DNA from: Pseudobacteriovorax antillogorgiicola
Lineage (GTDB): Bacteria; Bdellovibrionota_B; Oligoflexia; Oligoflexales; Oligoflexaceae
DNA length: 64,000 nucleotides
Assembly (NCBI RefSeq): GCF_900177345.1
Contig: NZ_FWZT01000027.1
Span: 1-64,000, forward strand
Direction: 5' to 3'
Shown here: positions 7,861 through 17,213 of the stretch, piece by piece
How positions within the stretch are numbered: position 1 is the stretch's first letter
How the letters are laid out: each line of letters starts with the position of its first letter
Notes under the pieces: generated by a model
The model's input: the letters and a program-made list of their open reading frames with translations, nothing else
What the model was told of the DNA's origin: nothing
Databases searched by the model: none
Program-made: the position numbers and the translations under genes

Positions 7861-8706
7861 ATGAAGAGCCTTTTTGCTTTGATTGGCACCATTTTCTTAA
7901 CGTCATGTGGAACCGAAACCCAATTTTCTGAGCTAAACGACGGCACCAAAGGAAATATCGATCAAGAACTGCTCACGACCATTGAAGTTGATGCTCCTAT
8001 TGCGGAACCTGAATCTGAAGATCCTACTGCTCCGGTTTCTGAACTTGTAGTCGATAATGATTTTACAGATCCTAATCCTGACCATGATGATCAATCACAG
8101 ATTGAAAAACCAGCTGATGCTCCTGCTCTTCAAATTCTCAATCCAGCTTCTCCCAACAGTGAGTTCGGGGACAATATCTTGGTGAACGGTGATTTCAGTT
8201 ACCCTAGTATCAACAAATCTTGGGACCTTATTCACACCAATGATATTGATAAAGACCTATTTGGTTGGGACTTTTCGTTTAGCAACGAACAGGCTTGCGG
8301 AGAGGCTTATAAAGCGTCCGAGCAAGGCTCTTGGATCGAAATCCAACGTTTCACCCCGAACCAGCATGTGGAACTTGATAGCCATTGTTTAACGGATGTA
8401 AAGATGTCTGAGATGAAAACAAACTTAGTGATCAAGCAATCAGTTGAAGTTGTAGACGGAGTCTATGAGATCTCGTTTCGTCACAAATCCCGACGGAGTC
8501 CTACTGGAGGCGAGAACAGCCTGCAATTTTCTATTAATGGCCAGGTGATTCCTGTCTCCGTTACGGATCGATGGGATCACACCACAGTGACGATCAGCAT
8601 CGAAAACATCGAATCCCTAGAACTTGCCTTTGAAGACCTGGGAGCGGCTGACACCTACGGAATACTTCTCGATGACGTAAGCATCCGCGAGGTACGTGTA
8701 CACTGA
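7861..8706 (+). CDS. lipoprotein with carbohydrate-binding-like domain
   Basis: ATG 7861 follows GGAGG (within 7850-7854). The signal ends in LTSC, with lipidated Cys at residue 16. A linker rich in Asp, Glu and Pro (residues 25-95) leads to a C-terminal beta-sandwich (about 103-280) with NILVNGDF, a Trp-rich strand (DLFGWDFSF), LVIKQSVEV and the closing GILLDDVSI. This layout matches CBM4/9-type and DUF642-type modules that bind polysaccharide. It likely holds a surface glycan-binding domain on the outer membrane. A strong terminator follows, so it is a single-gene unit. Confidence 0.65.
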   Translation: MKSLFALIGTIFLTSCGTETQFSELNDGTKGNIDQELLTTIEVDAPIAEPESEDPTAPVSELVVDNDFTDPNPDHDDQSQIEKPADAPALQILNPASPNSEFGDNILVNGDFSYPSINKSWDLIHTNDIDKDLFGWDFSFSNEQACGEAYKASEQGSWIEIQRFTPNQHVELDSHCLTDVKMSEMKTNLVIKQSVEVVDGVYEISFRHKSRRSPTGGENSLQFSINGQVIPVSVTDRWDHTTVTISIENIESLELAFEDLGAADTYGILLDDVSIREVRVH

Positions 8707-8771
8707 TACAGAGATTCCCTCTCGCTGAGAGGCTTGACTTATCACAAGCCAAAGACCTTATTTCTTCCTTG

Positions 8772-8802
8772 GGGTGCCTATACTCACTATAGGCACCCTT
8801 TT
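8772..8802 (+). terminator. Rho-independent terminator
   Basis: An 11-bp perfect inverted repeat GGGTGCCTATA (8772-8782) / TATAGGCACCC (8788-8798) with a 5-base loop and TTTT. It ends the lipoprotein transcript before the sensor kinase gene. Confidence 0.8.
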
Positions 8803-8856
8803 CCTATCGGCCTTCATTTATACTAGCAGTATCAGAAGCCATTTAGCAGGACCCAC

Positions 8857-11439
8857 GTGAAGTCTTCAGCGCAAAAGATTCGTAATCGAATGCAGGTCAT
8901 GATCGTTGCCCTAGTCCTTTCCATCGTTGGGGTAATGGTTTCACGATTTACATACAATTACATTGTCGATATCGCTAAACAAGACTTCGTCTCCGATACC
9001 GCTGTCGTCAAAGAAACTCTCTCTACAGTTACCGAACGACTTGTCACTACGACAAGGGGCTTACAGCGATTCATCACCCTACTTCCTGAGCTCAATCCCA
9101 AAAACTTTTCTCAGGTGACTGATGATGTGGTTTCCAACTACCCATTTGTGTTTTCGATTACCTACTACGCTAAAGTCGATCAGAGCGAGCGTCGGGACTA
9201 TGAAATCCGAATTTCGGATCTCTACGATGACAACCAAGGGTTTGTTGCTACATCTTCTGACGACAGCAGTGAAATCGTTTCAGCTGAAACAAGTGATGAG
9301 TACTTAGTCACCTACCTTTCCGATTCCATGCACCGAGACTCCGTATACTTTGGCTGGGATTTACTCTCAGACAAGAGCCAACGCCCCATCGTAGAAAACG
9401 TACTCCAAAATCAAAAAGCAGAGGTTTCCAACCCGTTCCTGATGGAAAATGGCGACACGGCGGTGGATGTTTATCTACCCATACTTAAACCAAGCTCGCC
9501 ACCTCAGATTCGCGGAATTCTTGGTATCACAGTATTGATCCCGCAACTGCTTGGCAGCGATGATCTTCGCAAGAACTTCACCACAACCGTACATGTGCCA
9601 CTGTGGGGCCAAGCCGAGAAGCAAAACATCTTCCGATCCCTAGATCGTTCCCCAGAGGGAATTCGACAAGTTGATATGGCTGTCAGTGATGTTGAAGTTC
9701 CGATTTTCGATCATGGCGTTCTCTTTCACTTTGAAAAAGACATCTACTTCAGCAACCTCAACTACTCTCTACTCATCCTCGTCGTTCTAGGCAGCATCCT
9801 TTTTGTAGTTCTCGGCATCTATTTAACGATTACCAATCAGCGTCTAAAACATAGCTTGCTTAAGATCGAGGCTATTAATGAAGGCCTAGAGCAAACGGTT
9901 CAAGAACGCACCAAAGACCTAAAAGCAGCTCACCTTGAAATCGAAGAAATGCTTGATAATCTCGACGGCGCGGTCCTTGTCATTCAAGACGATCACACCA
10001 TCGCCAATCGCTACTCAAAAGCCAGTGAGTCGATTCTAAACATTGATAAACTTGGGGGTAAGTCGATCTTTGAAACCCTTTTCAAAGACATGACAAAAGA
10101 GAATGAAGGCCACTCCAAGCACCTTTTCACCTTGGAAAACATCATCGGTGCAGACAGCTTCCAGTTCACAATCTCTCAATACGATCTCAAGTCTGAAATT
10201 AGCTTTAAGAAAGTCGTAGATGGAGTCGAACAAGAAAGGATTTTCAATATCCGCTATGCTCCACTATTAGATGACCAAGGCACTATACGTCGCATGTTAT
10301 TGGTTGTGACTGATGTCACTGATCTATTGAATCTACAGCGAGACTTGGAGCAGCAGCAAAAAGCCGCCGGGGCCAGAACTGAAGCGATTCAAGAGATGCT
10401 ATCCGCACCTCGCCAAGTTTTAGATTCATTTATGGTTGAGTCGGAGCAAAGATCCCTAGAAATATTAGCCATCTCACCTGACGATTCCAGCTATCAGGAT
10501 CGTAACAAGTGGATTCCGATCTTTAGAGAACTTCATACGATGAAGGGTGGAGCACGATTCGCAAAACTTAACGTCATATCTGGGCACATTCACCAGATTG
10601 AAAGTGATCATGAGGCGTTGAACGATCCCCAAACGACCATTGACAAGCCGGCTGTTGAAAGATTTTGCCAGGACTTTGAAGAATTCCATAAGGTTTTCCT
10701 TGTTTACCTTAACCTCTATCGTGAGATCTTCTCGTCACAAGATCAATCCAACCAGTCATTGAATTCTGTCCTGCGATGGCTACGTTCTGGTCGTGAACCT
10801 GAATCAGTCGCAGACGCTCTAGAAGCGATGCAGGCTGGGGAGTTCTTCAGCTTCGATGAGCTTTATGCAAGCTTCGGCTCCATGGTCGACGATGTTGCTG
10901 GTGCGCTGAGCAAATCGGTTACCCTCAACCAGGAGCCACAATTCCTATTTTTACACCAATCTCTTGAAGCGCCACTTAGAGATTGCATGACTCATGCAAT
11001 TCGAAACGCCCTCGATCATGGCTTGGAAACCTTTGAAGAAAGAGCATTGACGAATAAGCGTGGCATGGGCCAACTTTGGCATTCTTATGAAAGCTCAGAC
11101 TCATCTATCACGCTAAAGCTCCATGACGATGGCCGTGGTATCAATACCAAGAAAGTTCTGAGCCTGGCTCAGGAAAAGGGCCTTGTAGACTCCGATGCAA
11201 ATCTGAACGATTCTGAAATTCTTGAGTTATTGTTCCATTCAGGATTTTCTACCAAGCAGGAAGCCACTGACATTAGCGGCCGCGGCGTTGGCCTTGATGC
11301 TGTGAGAGCCAGCCTGGAAAAGTTCCATTGCCAAGTCTACTTGGAAAGTTCACCTGGTAAAGGAAGTGCTACCTGCATCAAGATTCCTATGAATCTTGTG
11401 TATAATAAGAATCATCTTCCACTACAAAAAATTTCATAA
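8857..11439 (+). CDS. CHASE-PAS-HPt-CheA-like sensor histidine kinase
   Basis: The 860-residue protein starts at GTG 8857. Domains in order: transmembrane helix about 15-36; CHASE-type extracytoplasmic sensor (about 60-260); second transmembrane helix about 305-327; short coiled coil; PAS-like domain (about 365-480); an HPt-like helical bundle with phospho-acceptor His560 in ELHTMKGGARFAKL; and a C-terminal HATPase with N-box HAIRNALDHG, G1 DDGRGIN and G2 SGRGVGLD. The HPt-plus-ATPase arrangement is that of CheA, but the CheW-binding P5 and CheY-binding P2 domains are absent and there is no receiver domain. It is probably a membrane CheA-like kinase that phosphorylates a response regulator elsewhere. 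The bufferin-like gene follows after nine bases. Confidence 0.85.
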   Translation: MKSSAQKIRNRMQVMIVALVLSIVGVMVSRFTYNYIVDIAKQDFVSDTAVVKETLSTVTERLVTTTRGLQRFITLLPELNPKNFSQVTDDVVSNYPFVFSITYYAKVDQSERRDYEIRISDLYDDNQGFVATSSDDSSEIVSAETSDEYLVTYLSDSMHRDSVYFGWDLLSDKSQRPIVENVLQNQKAEVSNPFLMENGDTAVDVYLPILKPSSPPQIRGILGITVLIPQLLGSDDLRKNFTTTVHVPLWGQAEKQNIFRSLDRSPEGIRQVDMAVSDVEVPIFDHGVLFHFEKDIYFSNLNYSLLILVVLGSILFVVLGIYLTITNQRLKHSLLKIEAINEGLEQTVQERTKDLKAAHLEIEEMLDNLDGAVLVIQDDHTIANRYSKASESILNIDKLGGKSIFETLFKDMTKENEGHSKHLFTLENIIGADSFQFTISQYDLKSEISFKKVVDGVEQERIFNIRYAPLLDDQGTIRRMLLVVTDVTDLLNLQRDLEQQQKAAGARTEAIQEMLSAPRQVLDSFMVESEQRSLEILAISPDDSSYQDRNKWIPIFRELHTMKGGARFAKLNVISGHIHQIESDHEALNDPQTTIDKPAVERFCQDFEEFHKVFLVYLNLYREIFSSQDQSNQSLNSVLRWLRSGREPESVADALEAMQAGEFFSFDELYASFGSMVDDVAGALSKSVTLNQEPQFLFLHQSLEAPLRDCMTHAIRNALDHGLETFEERALTNKRGMGQLWHSYESSDSSITLKLHDDGRGINTKKVLSLAQEKGLVDSDANLNDSEILELLFHSGFSTKQEATDISGRGVGLDAVRASLEKFHCQVYLESSPGKGSATCIKIPMNLVYNKNHLPLQKIS

Positions 11440-11448
11440 GGAACCATC

Positions 11449-11811
11449 ATGAAGAAGTCTCTGTTAATGGCGGCCACAGCTGGCCTTGCATTGGGCGTTC
11501 AAAGTTTGGAGCCAGCTGAGGCAGCACCTCCAAAAAAAAAGAAAAGTGTTGAGTGCTTTGGAGTGAACTCTTGCAAAGGGAGTGGATCCTGCTCCGTAAA
11601 TCAAGAGCAGATTGATGCAGCTCAAAAAACTTTCAAAGGTAAGTACAAGAAGTCTGCAACTTATGCTTGTAAGGGTAACAACGCTTGCGGTGCACCTCAC
11701 CACCTAGCTTGGGTGAGTAAGCCGAAGAAAGAGTGCCTATCTGAGGGCGGCTTCTACTTTATGAAAACCGAGAGTGGCAAGCTCAAGGTTAAAGGCAAGA
11801 AAAAGAGCTAG
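11449..11811 (+). CDS. bufferin (BufA2)-like Cys-rich secreted protein
   Basis: A 120-residue exported protein: signal peptide to about AEAAPP, a lysine run, then repeated Cys motifs CFGVNSCKGSGSC and ACKGNNACG and a closing KECLSEGGFYF. This is the pattern of BufA2-type bufferins (CxGxNxCKG ... CKGxNxCKG ... C...GG), periplasmic Cys-rich peptides. Bufferins with modified cysteines bind copper. The usual maturation genes, a DUF692/MNIO enzyme (bufB) and a bufC-like partner, are not in the window. The gene starts nine bases after the sensor kinase and is probably co-transcribed with it. The CKG spacing is wider than usual (an insert of about 30 residues between the two motifs), so function may differ. 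Confidence 0.65.
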   Translation: MKKSLLMAATAGLALGVQSLEPAEAAPPKKKKSVECFGVNSCKGSGSCSVNQEQIDAAQKTFKGKYKKSATYACKGNNACGAPHHLAWVSKPKKECLSEGGFYFMKTESGKLKVKGKKKS

Positions 11812-11998
11812 ATCATATGGGGAGCCCTAGCTCCCTCACTAACTCCCTAAGCTACCGCAATAATCAAGTTTTCCGACATGAAATACCCCATTCGCAGAAT
11901 TGCGAAATTCTTTCCAAGCCGGCTAAATACCTAAAAACTCGTAAAAAAAGGAATCTGCCCTCAGATATTCCGACAGAAGTCTTGGAAGGAGGTTGAAC

Positions 11999-12130
11999 GT
12001 GACAGAGAAAAAATTTTCTTTGGAAGAATCAATCTTGATTCAAAACTTGATTAAGAATATCGAGGAGGATGATCGCAGGATAGAGAAACAACAGAAAGCT
12101 TATATAGAGAAACCAGTGTTTAAAAACTAA
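11999..12130 (+). CDS. 43-residue small protein
   Basis: GTG 11999 follows an excellent ribosome binding site, AAGGAGG at 11986-11992, with six-base spacing, and the frame runs 43 codons to TAA at 12128-12130. The peptide is highly charged (11 Lys, many Glu/Ile) with MTEKKFSLEESILIQNLI at the N-terminus and likely forms a helix. No family is recognised. It ends at a hairpin shared with the convergent thioredoxin gene. The ribosome binding site is the main evidence that it is translated. Confidence 0.55.
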   Translation: MTEKKFSLEESILIQNLIKNIEEDDRRIEKQQKAYIEKPVFKN

Positions 12131-12136
12131 GTTCCA

Positions 12137-12156
12137 GCCCCATCAGCCGATGGGGC
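12137..12156. terminator. hairpin between convergent genes
   Basis: An 8-bp perfect stem GCCCCATC / GATGGGGC with a 4-base loop lies between the 43-residue ORF and thioredoxin. There is no long T run on either side, so termination is possible but not assured. Confidence 0.45.
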
Positions 12157-12166
12157 CTCCATCACT

Positions 12167-12493
12167 TTAGAGTGATTCATCAATCATTTTCTGCAAGCTT
12201 TGCGGTGGTTGTGCACCAACAACAGAACTAGTGATTTCACCGTTCTTGAACATAGCTAGGTAAGGAATCGATCGTACACCATACTTGGCAGAGATTTCAG
12301 GATTCTCATCAACGTTTAGTTTAGCAATGGTCACTTTGCCTTGGTATTCTTCGGCAAGCTTTTCCAAAGCGGGACCAATCGAAACACAGGGGCCACACCA
12401 AGGAGCCCAGAAATCTACTAGTACAGGCTCATTGGCCTTCAATACCTTCTCTTCAAAATCTGCTTCGGAAACCGCTTTTGTATAAGTACCCAT
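12167..12493 (-). CDS. trxA: thioredoxin
   Basis: The 108-residue protein has the full thioredoxin fold with the redox motif WCGPC (Cys33 and Cys36), the buried Asp in LVDFWAPW and the cis-Pro in RSIPYLAMF (Tyr where Thr is usual). It reduces disulphides of cytoplasmic proteins such as ribonucleotide reductase, with electrons from thioredoxin reductase. Length and motifs are those of ordinary TrxA. AAAGG precedes the ATG. It is separated from the opp operon by 80 bases that hold its own candidate promoter. Confidence 0.93.
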   Translation of the reverse strand: MGTYTKAVSEADFEEKVLKANEPVLVDFWAPWCGPCVSIGPALEKLAEEYQGKVTIAKLNVDENPEISAKYGVRSIPYLAMFKNGEITSSVVGAQPPQSLQKMIDESL

Positions 12494-12529
12494 AATATTT
12501 GCCTTTAATCGATTTGTTCGTCATTGCAC

Positions 12530-12563
12530 TTTATAAAAGTAATGCTCATCTTCCTGATGTCAA
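12530..12563 (-). promoter_or_regulatory. candidate trxA promoter
   Basis: On the minus strand a perfect -35 TTGACA (12558-12563) is followed by a weak TACTTT/TATAAA-type region about 16-22 bases on. The fit of the -10 is poor, so this is tentative. Confidence 0.35.
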
Positions 12564-12573
12564 GGCCAGACTT

Positions 12574-13482
12574 TTAGTCTACCAGTTTTGGATCGAGAGC
12601 ATCACGTAACGCATCGCCTATCACATTGAGGGCGTAAATAATGAGAAACATTGCCACTGTTACGCTCAATAGAGGCCACCAAATACCATTGACCAATTCA
12701 CCACTTGCATCCTGGATCATGGTGCCCCAACTAGAGCCATCTTGAACTCCAACACCCAAGAAAGTCAGAATTACCTCTGACTTGATCGCATTGAGTGTGC
12801 TGAGAGATGCTGTGATAATAGCAAGATGAAAGATATTCGGCATGATGTGCTTAAACATGACTCGTCCATCTTTACCACCAAGTAAGTTGATCGCTAGGAC
12901 ATATTCACGGCTCTTATGTTTCATGACTTCACCACGCACCAATCGACAAAGCCCAACCCAACCCACGGCTCCCATGGCGACACAGATCGAGAAGACCCCT
13001 TTACCAAGTACATAGGAAATACCAATCACAAGAAGAATGTAGGGAATCGACGCTAGAACTGAATACGCCCAGACGATAAATGCATCCACCTTGCCGCCGT
13101 AGTATCCCGAGATCACGCCGAAGAGCAGGCCTAGAGGAATTGAAATCGCAGTCACCGAAATGCCGATGGTCATGGCAGTTTTAGTGCCTGTAAGTACCTT
13201 ATATAGGATCGAACGACCAAAAATATCAGTGCCGAGTAGCTTGGCCCATGACAAAGACGGAGCCTCATAGGATTCACCAACCCGTTGCTGAAAGTCAGGC
13301 AGCAAGTTGAGATAACCCAAAATTGCAATCAGCAAGTAGAGTAGAGTCACTGCAAAGCACAGGACTACAAACTTCTTCTTCATAAGTTTCTTGATGGCCC
13401 GCTGCCCTAGGCTTTCACCAACTCGGTGGCTTGCCTCTTCTGCGGCTTCAAGGTTGCTTGAAATGCTAGCTGTCTCGCTCAT
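12574..13482 (-). CDS. oppC: oligopeptide ABC transporter permease OppC
   Basis: The 302-residue inner-membrane permease has an N-terminal transmembrane helix preceded by a long cytoplasmic tail (about 35 residues), then the GTDIFGRSILYKVLTGTK motif that marks the OppC/DppC subfamily. A binding-protein-dependent transport motif region follows (about 200-235) and five more helices. It pairs with OppB to form the channel for peptides. Last gene of a five-gene minus-strand operon; nine bases after oppB. Confidence 0.9.
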   Translation of the reverse strand: MSETASISSNLEAAEEASHRVGESLGQRAIKKLMKKKFVVLCFAVTLLYLLIAILGYLNLLPDFQQRVGESYEAPSLSWAKLLGTDIFGRSILYKVLTGTKTAMTIGISVTAISIPLGLLFGVISGYYGGKVDAFIVWAYSVLASIPYILLVIGISYVLGKGVFSICVAMGAVGWVGLCRLVRGEVMKHKSREYVLAINLLGGKDGRVMFKHIMPNIFHLAIITASLSTLNAIKSEVILTFLGVGVQDGSSWGTMIQDASGELVNGIWWPLLSVTVAMFLIIYALNVIGDALRDALDPKLVD

Positions 13483-13491
13483 CCGTCTCTC

Positions 13492-14424
13492 TTAGTTAAG
13501 TTGTACCCGAGGATCTACATAGGCATAAAGAATATCTGTGACTAGATTGAATAGGGAGTATCCAATAGCAATCAGCACTGTTAAGCCCTTGATCACTGGG
13601 AAGTCACCGTTATTAATAGCTGTGATAATAATGTCCCCAATTCCTGGAATGGAAAAGAACCGCTCCATAAGGAAAGCTCCAAGAAGCAAGAAAGGAATAC
13701 CTATCACAGTATAGGTGATAATAGGAATCATAGCGTTTTTCATCACATGCTTGAAGAGAATGCGATAGGGGGTACAGCCCTTTGCAAAGGCTGTGCGGAC
13801 ATAATCGGCCTTAGTCTCGTCCAAGAAAAAGGTTCGATACATCCGAATATCAGGGCCTGCACTGACAACCATAATGACCAACCACGGCAATAGGAGATAC
13901 GGGACCGCTCCAAAACCAGGTTCGTAGCCATTAATGGGAAACAAATCCCATTGATATGCCAGAATATACTGGAAGGCTAGGATATACACCAAGTAGGAGA
14001 TACTCATAGCCCCCACAAATAAGAATGTCGAATAGCGATCAATCCACGACCCTCGATAGAAGGCGATCAAGATCGCAATCGACACGTTAATCAGCACCCC
14101 CATAAAATACGGAGGCGCTGTAAGCGACAGAGACACCATTGCTCCGTCGGCAAACATGCTACTGAGCTTGTCACCCGTGCTGAATGATCTGCCAAAATCA
14201 AACGTCACAATTTGCTTCAAGAAGATTCCGTACTGTACATACAGAGGCTTATCTAGATTCCATTCAGCGCGTAGCTGCTGAATCGCTTCTTCGCTGGCAT
14301 GATTGCCAAGCTTAACGCGCACGGGATCTTCACCCACAGTTGTAAATAGTACGAATACGAGAACCGAAACCCCCAGCAAGATCGGGATCATCTGGAGTAG
14401 GCGTCTGATAATATAAGTCAGCAT
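13492..14424 (-). CDS. oppB: oligopeptide ABC transporter permease OppB
   Basis: The 310-residue permease begins MLTYIIRRLLQMIPILLGVS, the classic OppB/DppB opening, followed by TTVGEDPVRVKLG and the EAA loop region near AFAKGCTPYRILFKHVMKNA. Six transmembrane helices are visible. It forms the heterodimeric channel with OppC. It follows the binding-protein gene after 15 bases. An extra hydrophobic loop near residues 105-190 contains several Tyr and Phe residues. Confidence 0.9.
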   Translation of the reverse strand: MLTYIIRRLLQMIPILLGVSVLVFVLFTTVGEDPVRVKLGNHASEEAIQQLRAEWNLDKPLYVQYGIFLKQIVTFDFGRSFSTGDKLSSMFADGAMVSLSLTAPPYFMGVLINVSIAILIAFYRGSWIDRYSTFLFVGAMSISYLVYILAFQYILAYQWDLFPINGYEPGFGAVPYLLLPWLVIMVVSAGPDIRMYRTFFLDETKADYVRTAFAKGCTPYRILFKHVMKNAMIPIITYTVIGIPFLLLGAFLMERFFSIPGIGDIIITAINNGDFPVIKGLTVLIAIGYSLFNLVTDILYAYVDPRVQLN

Positions 14425-14439
14425 GGCGAGAACAACCTC

Positions 14440-16209
14440 TTACTTTAGATTCAAATACTTGTAAGGAAACTCAACCATCATGTTACGTTTCATATTCGCA
14501 ACATTTGGCTGATACAAACCGAATGACAGAGGATTGAAAACCAAAAGTACAGGAACTTCCTCTTTGATAATGTCATTCATTTGTTTGAATAACTCAAAAC
14601 GCTCTGGCCCATTAGGCATAAAGCGAGACTTTTCGTAAAGGGCATCGTACTTAGGGTTATTGAAGTTGCCATCGTTCGGTCCTGGCGCCTTATTCTTGCT
14701 ATAAAGCAGCTGGTAGAAGTTTTCAGCATCAGGATAATCTGCGCCCCAGCCAGCATCGGCAATCTGGAAGTTGCCAGACTCAGTACGCTTCAGGAAGTTC
14801 GAGAAGGTTTGGAAATTACCGTTCACCTTGATACCAATCTTAGCCCAGTCAGCTCTAAAGTATTCGAACTGCTGTCGCGAGTCCTTGTTTGTAGAGCGGT
14901 ACTCAACAGTAATGGGTGGTAGACCCTTACCTTCAGGGTAGCCAGCTTCTTTTAGCTTCTGTTTCGCCAACTCAAGGTTTTGCTTATACCAGGTGGCTCC
15001 GGTGACTTTTTCGCTGCCGTTGATTGTGACAGGCACGATGCTATTGACGGTAAGTCCGCGACCATTATGCATCAGGTCGATAAACCCTTCAGGATTCATG
15101 GCAAGAGCAATCGCTTGTCTAAGGGCCTTGTTGCTACCAACAAGCTTATCTTCCATATTAAACTTCATATAGAAGGTAGAGACATAGGGTTCAGTATACA
15201 TTTTGAACTTTTTATCCCACTCTCCTGTGAGATGGAATTTGCCGTCCTTATCTTTATAAGCCATGTTGCTAAACTCATCTTTGTTCATAGCAATCCAATG
15301 TAACTGGCCTTTTTTGAACTTGAGCATAGCAGGCTGGGTTTCTTCGATAAGCGGCAGGTGGACCTCATCGATAAGAGGCAGTTGCTTGCCAGCATCAGCC
15401 AAGAGGCCAGCTTCCTTGTCCCCTGGATCTCCCTCTGTGGGGTAACGACCATGGTAGCGAGGGTGCTTCACAAGCACATGCTTGCCACGACGAGAGTAGG
15501 TTTTCATATAGAAGGGACCTGTTCCCACTGGATTCTTGGGGAAGTCCTGACCATATTTTTCTACCGCTTCTTTCGGAACGATAGATAAGCCACCAAATGC
15601 GAATGGATAGAGAGCGAGTGGATTGTCGAAGGTAAACTTCACAGAAACAGTAAAGTCATCGACCTTTTTAACTCCAGCAATATCGAGCTTGCTGTAGTCG
15701 GTTTTATCTCCAGCTTTACGAGTCGCTTCGCGGAACTCATCCATGCCTTCCACATAACCCTCGATCAGCACGTAGCTCAGGGTATTAACATTGGCGTCTG
15801 CAAAGCGCTTGATGGAATAAATCACATCGTCGGCTTTCATTTGGCGGCCTTTGCCCCCTGGGAAAGCTTCGTTATCGTGAAAGTAAACATCATTCCGCAA
15901 CTTGAATAGGTACGTGACACCATCCTTCTGCTTAACCGGCATTTCGGTGAGCAGGTTAGGCTCCATCTGATAAGGTCTTTTTAGGTACGAGTACTTAAGT
16001 AAGGCGTCATAGAGATTTTGCACCATCTGATGAGACGCTTGATCGAATTGCTGCATCGGATCAAGTGATCGCTCTGCCGATGTGCGAAGATGATAGAGAA
16101 TCTTGCGACCATCTTCCGATTTGGTCGTTGCTGTTTCCTTCTTTGTACAAGCAGCTACACCAATGACTGCTGCTAGTGCGAGAGCTAATTGTCCTCTTAA
16201 AAACCTCAT
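14440..16209 (-). CDS. oppA: oligopeptide-binding lipoprotein OppA
   Basis: The 589-residue solute-binding protein of the SBP_bac_5 family has a lipoprotein signal ending VAAC (Cys21). Family landmarks are LRTSAERSLDPMQQFD at the N-terminus, DDVIYSIKRF, VGTGPFYMK, ALRQAIALAMN and GWGADYPDAENF. It captures peptides in the periplasm and delivers them to OppBC. Its ATG overlaps the oppF stop by ATGA, showing tight coupling. It is somewhat longer than E. coli OppA because of inserts near residues 255-285. Confidence 0.9.
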   Translation of the reverse strand: MRFLRGQLALALAAVIGVAACTKKETATTKSEDGRKILYHLRTSAERSLDPMQQFDQASHQMVQNLYDALLKYSYLKRPYQMEPNLLTEMPVKQKDGVTYLFKLRNDVYFHDNEAFPGGKGRQMKADDVIYSIKRFADANVNTLSYVLIEGYVEGMDEFREATRKAGDKTDYSKLDIAGVKKVDDFTVSVKFTFDNPLALYPFAFGGLSIVPKEAVEKYGQDFPKNPVGTGPFYMKTYSRRGKHVLVKHPRYHGRYPTEGDPGDKEAGLLADAGKQLPLIDEVHLPLIEETQPAMLKFKKGQLHWIAMNKDEFSNMAYKDKDGKFHLTGEWDKKFKMYTEPYVSTFYMKFNMEDKLVGSNKALRQAIALAMNPEGFIDLMHNGRGLTVNSIVPVTINGSEKVTGATWYKQNLELAKQKLKEAGYPEGKGLPPITVEYRSTNKDSRQQFEYFRADWAKIGIKVNGNFQTFSNFLKRTESGNFQIADAGWGADYPDAENFYQLLYSKNKAPGPNDGNFNNPKYDALYEKSRFMPNGPERFELFKQMNDIIKEEVPVLLVFNPLSFGLYQPNVANMKRNMMVEFPYKYLNLK

Positions 16210-17210
16210 CCTTGGTCTGCCTCCTCTTTAATTTTTTCAGCAAAATGACAAGCCACTTGATGGTCGTCGTTACCTGCTACTTTTGTGAGTCTAGGTAATT
16301 CGTTGATACATCGATCCGTAACGTATTTACATCTGGTATGAAAAGGACAACCAGAAGGCGGGTTTGTAGGACTTGGCACCTCCCCTTCCAAGATCTCAGA
16401 GTGTTGAATGCGATCTGGATCAGGAACAGGGACTGATGATAACAGAGCCTTCGTATAGGGGTGCATGGCATTGTCATAGATATCGTCGGAACTAGCTAGT
16501 TCGACGATACGCCCCAGATACATCACCGCGACTCGGTCGGAAATATACTTCACTACGGTTAGATCGTGCGAGATGAAAACATAAGTCAGGTTCAGAGTTT
16601 TTTGTAGCTCAATCAAGAGATTGAGAACCTGAGATTGAATCGATACATCAAGGGCGGAAACAGCTTCATCACAAACAATAATGCTCGGGTTTAATGTCAA
16701 GGCCCTGGCAATACCGATCCGCTGTCGCTGACCGCCGCTGAATTCGTGCGGAAACTTATTGATGTCTGATACGCGAAGACCAACAACCTTCACCAGCTCT
16801 TTGACTTTCGCCAAACGCTCTTCGGCGCTTCCACCCATTCCATGGAGGATAAACGGTTCTTCAAGAATATCACGAATTGTCATACGGGGGTTGAGCGAAG
16901 CGTAGGGGTCTTGAAAAATCATTTGAATCTCGCGACGGAGTCGCATCAGACCATCGCCTTTGAGATGTGCGATATCATCACCGCGAAAGTTCACGGACCC
17001 TTGGGTTGGTTCGTATAGTCTGACGATGGTACGCCCGAGAGTCGATTTACCACAACCTGACTCGCCCACCACACCAAAGGTTTCACCGGCGTGCAATTCA
17101 AACGAGACATCGTTCACTGCATGCACCTTGCCAACGGGCCGCCGAAACACGCCTCCCATAATTGGAAAGTGCATACTCAAGTTTTTTACTTCTAATAGAG
17201 TTTCACTCAC
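16206..17210 (-). CDS. oppF: oligopeptide ABC transporter ATPase OppF
   Basis: The 334-residue ATPase has Walker [10 protein letters not shown], signature LSGGQ-type FSGGQRQRIGIARAL, Walker B SIIVCDEAVSALD and the switch His in FISHDLTVVK. The C-terminal oligo/dipeptide domain carries the Cys cluster GCPFHTRC ... C, typical of OppF/DppF, which can bind an iron-sulphur cluster. It powers peptide import with OppD. It lies three bases after oppD. Confidence 0.92.
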   Translation of the reverse strand: MSETLLEVKNLSMHFPIMGGVFRRPVGKVHAVNDVSFELHAGETFGVVGESGCGKSTLGRTIVRLYEPTQGSVNFRGDDIAHLKGDGLMRLRREIQMIFQDPYASLNPRMTIRDILEEPFILHGMGGSAEERLAKVKELVKVVGLRVSDINKFPHEFSGGQRQRIGIARALTLNPSIIVCDEAVSALDVSIQSQVLNLLIELQKTLNLTYVFISHDLTVVKYISDRVAVMYLGRIVELASSDDIYDNAMHPYTKALLSSVPVPDPDRIQHSEILEGEVPSPTNPPSGCPFHTRCKYVTDRCINELPRLTKVAGNDDHQVACHFAEKIKEEADQG

Positions 17211-17213
17211 GGT

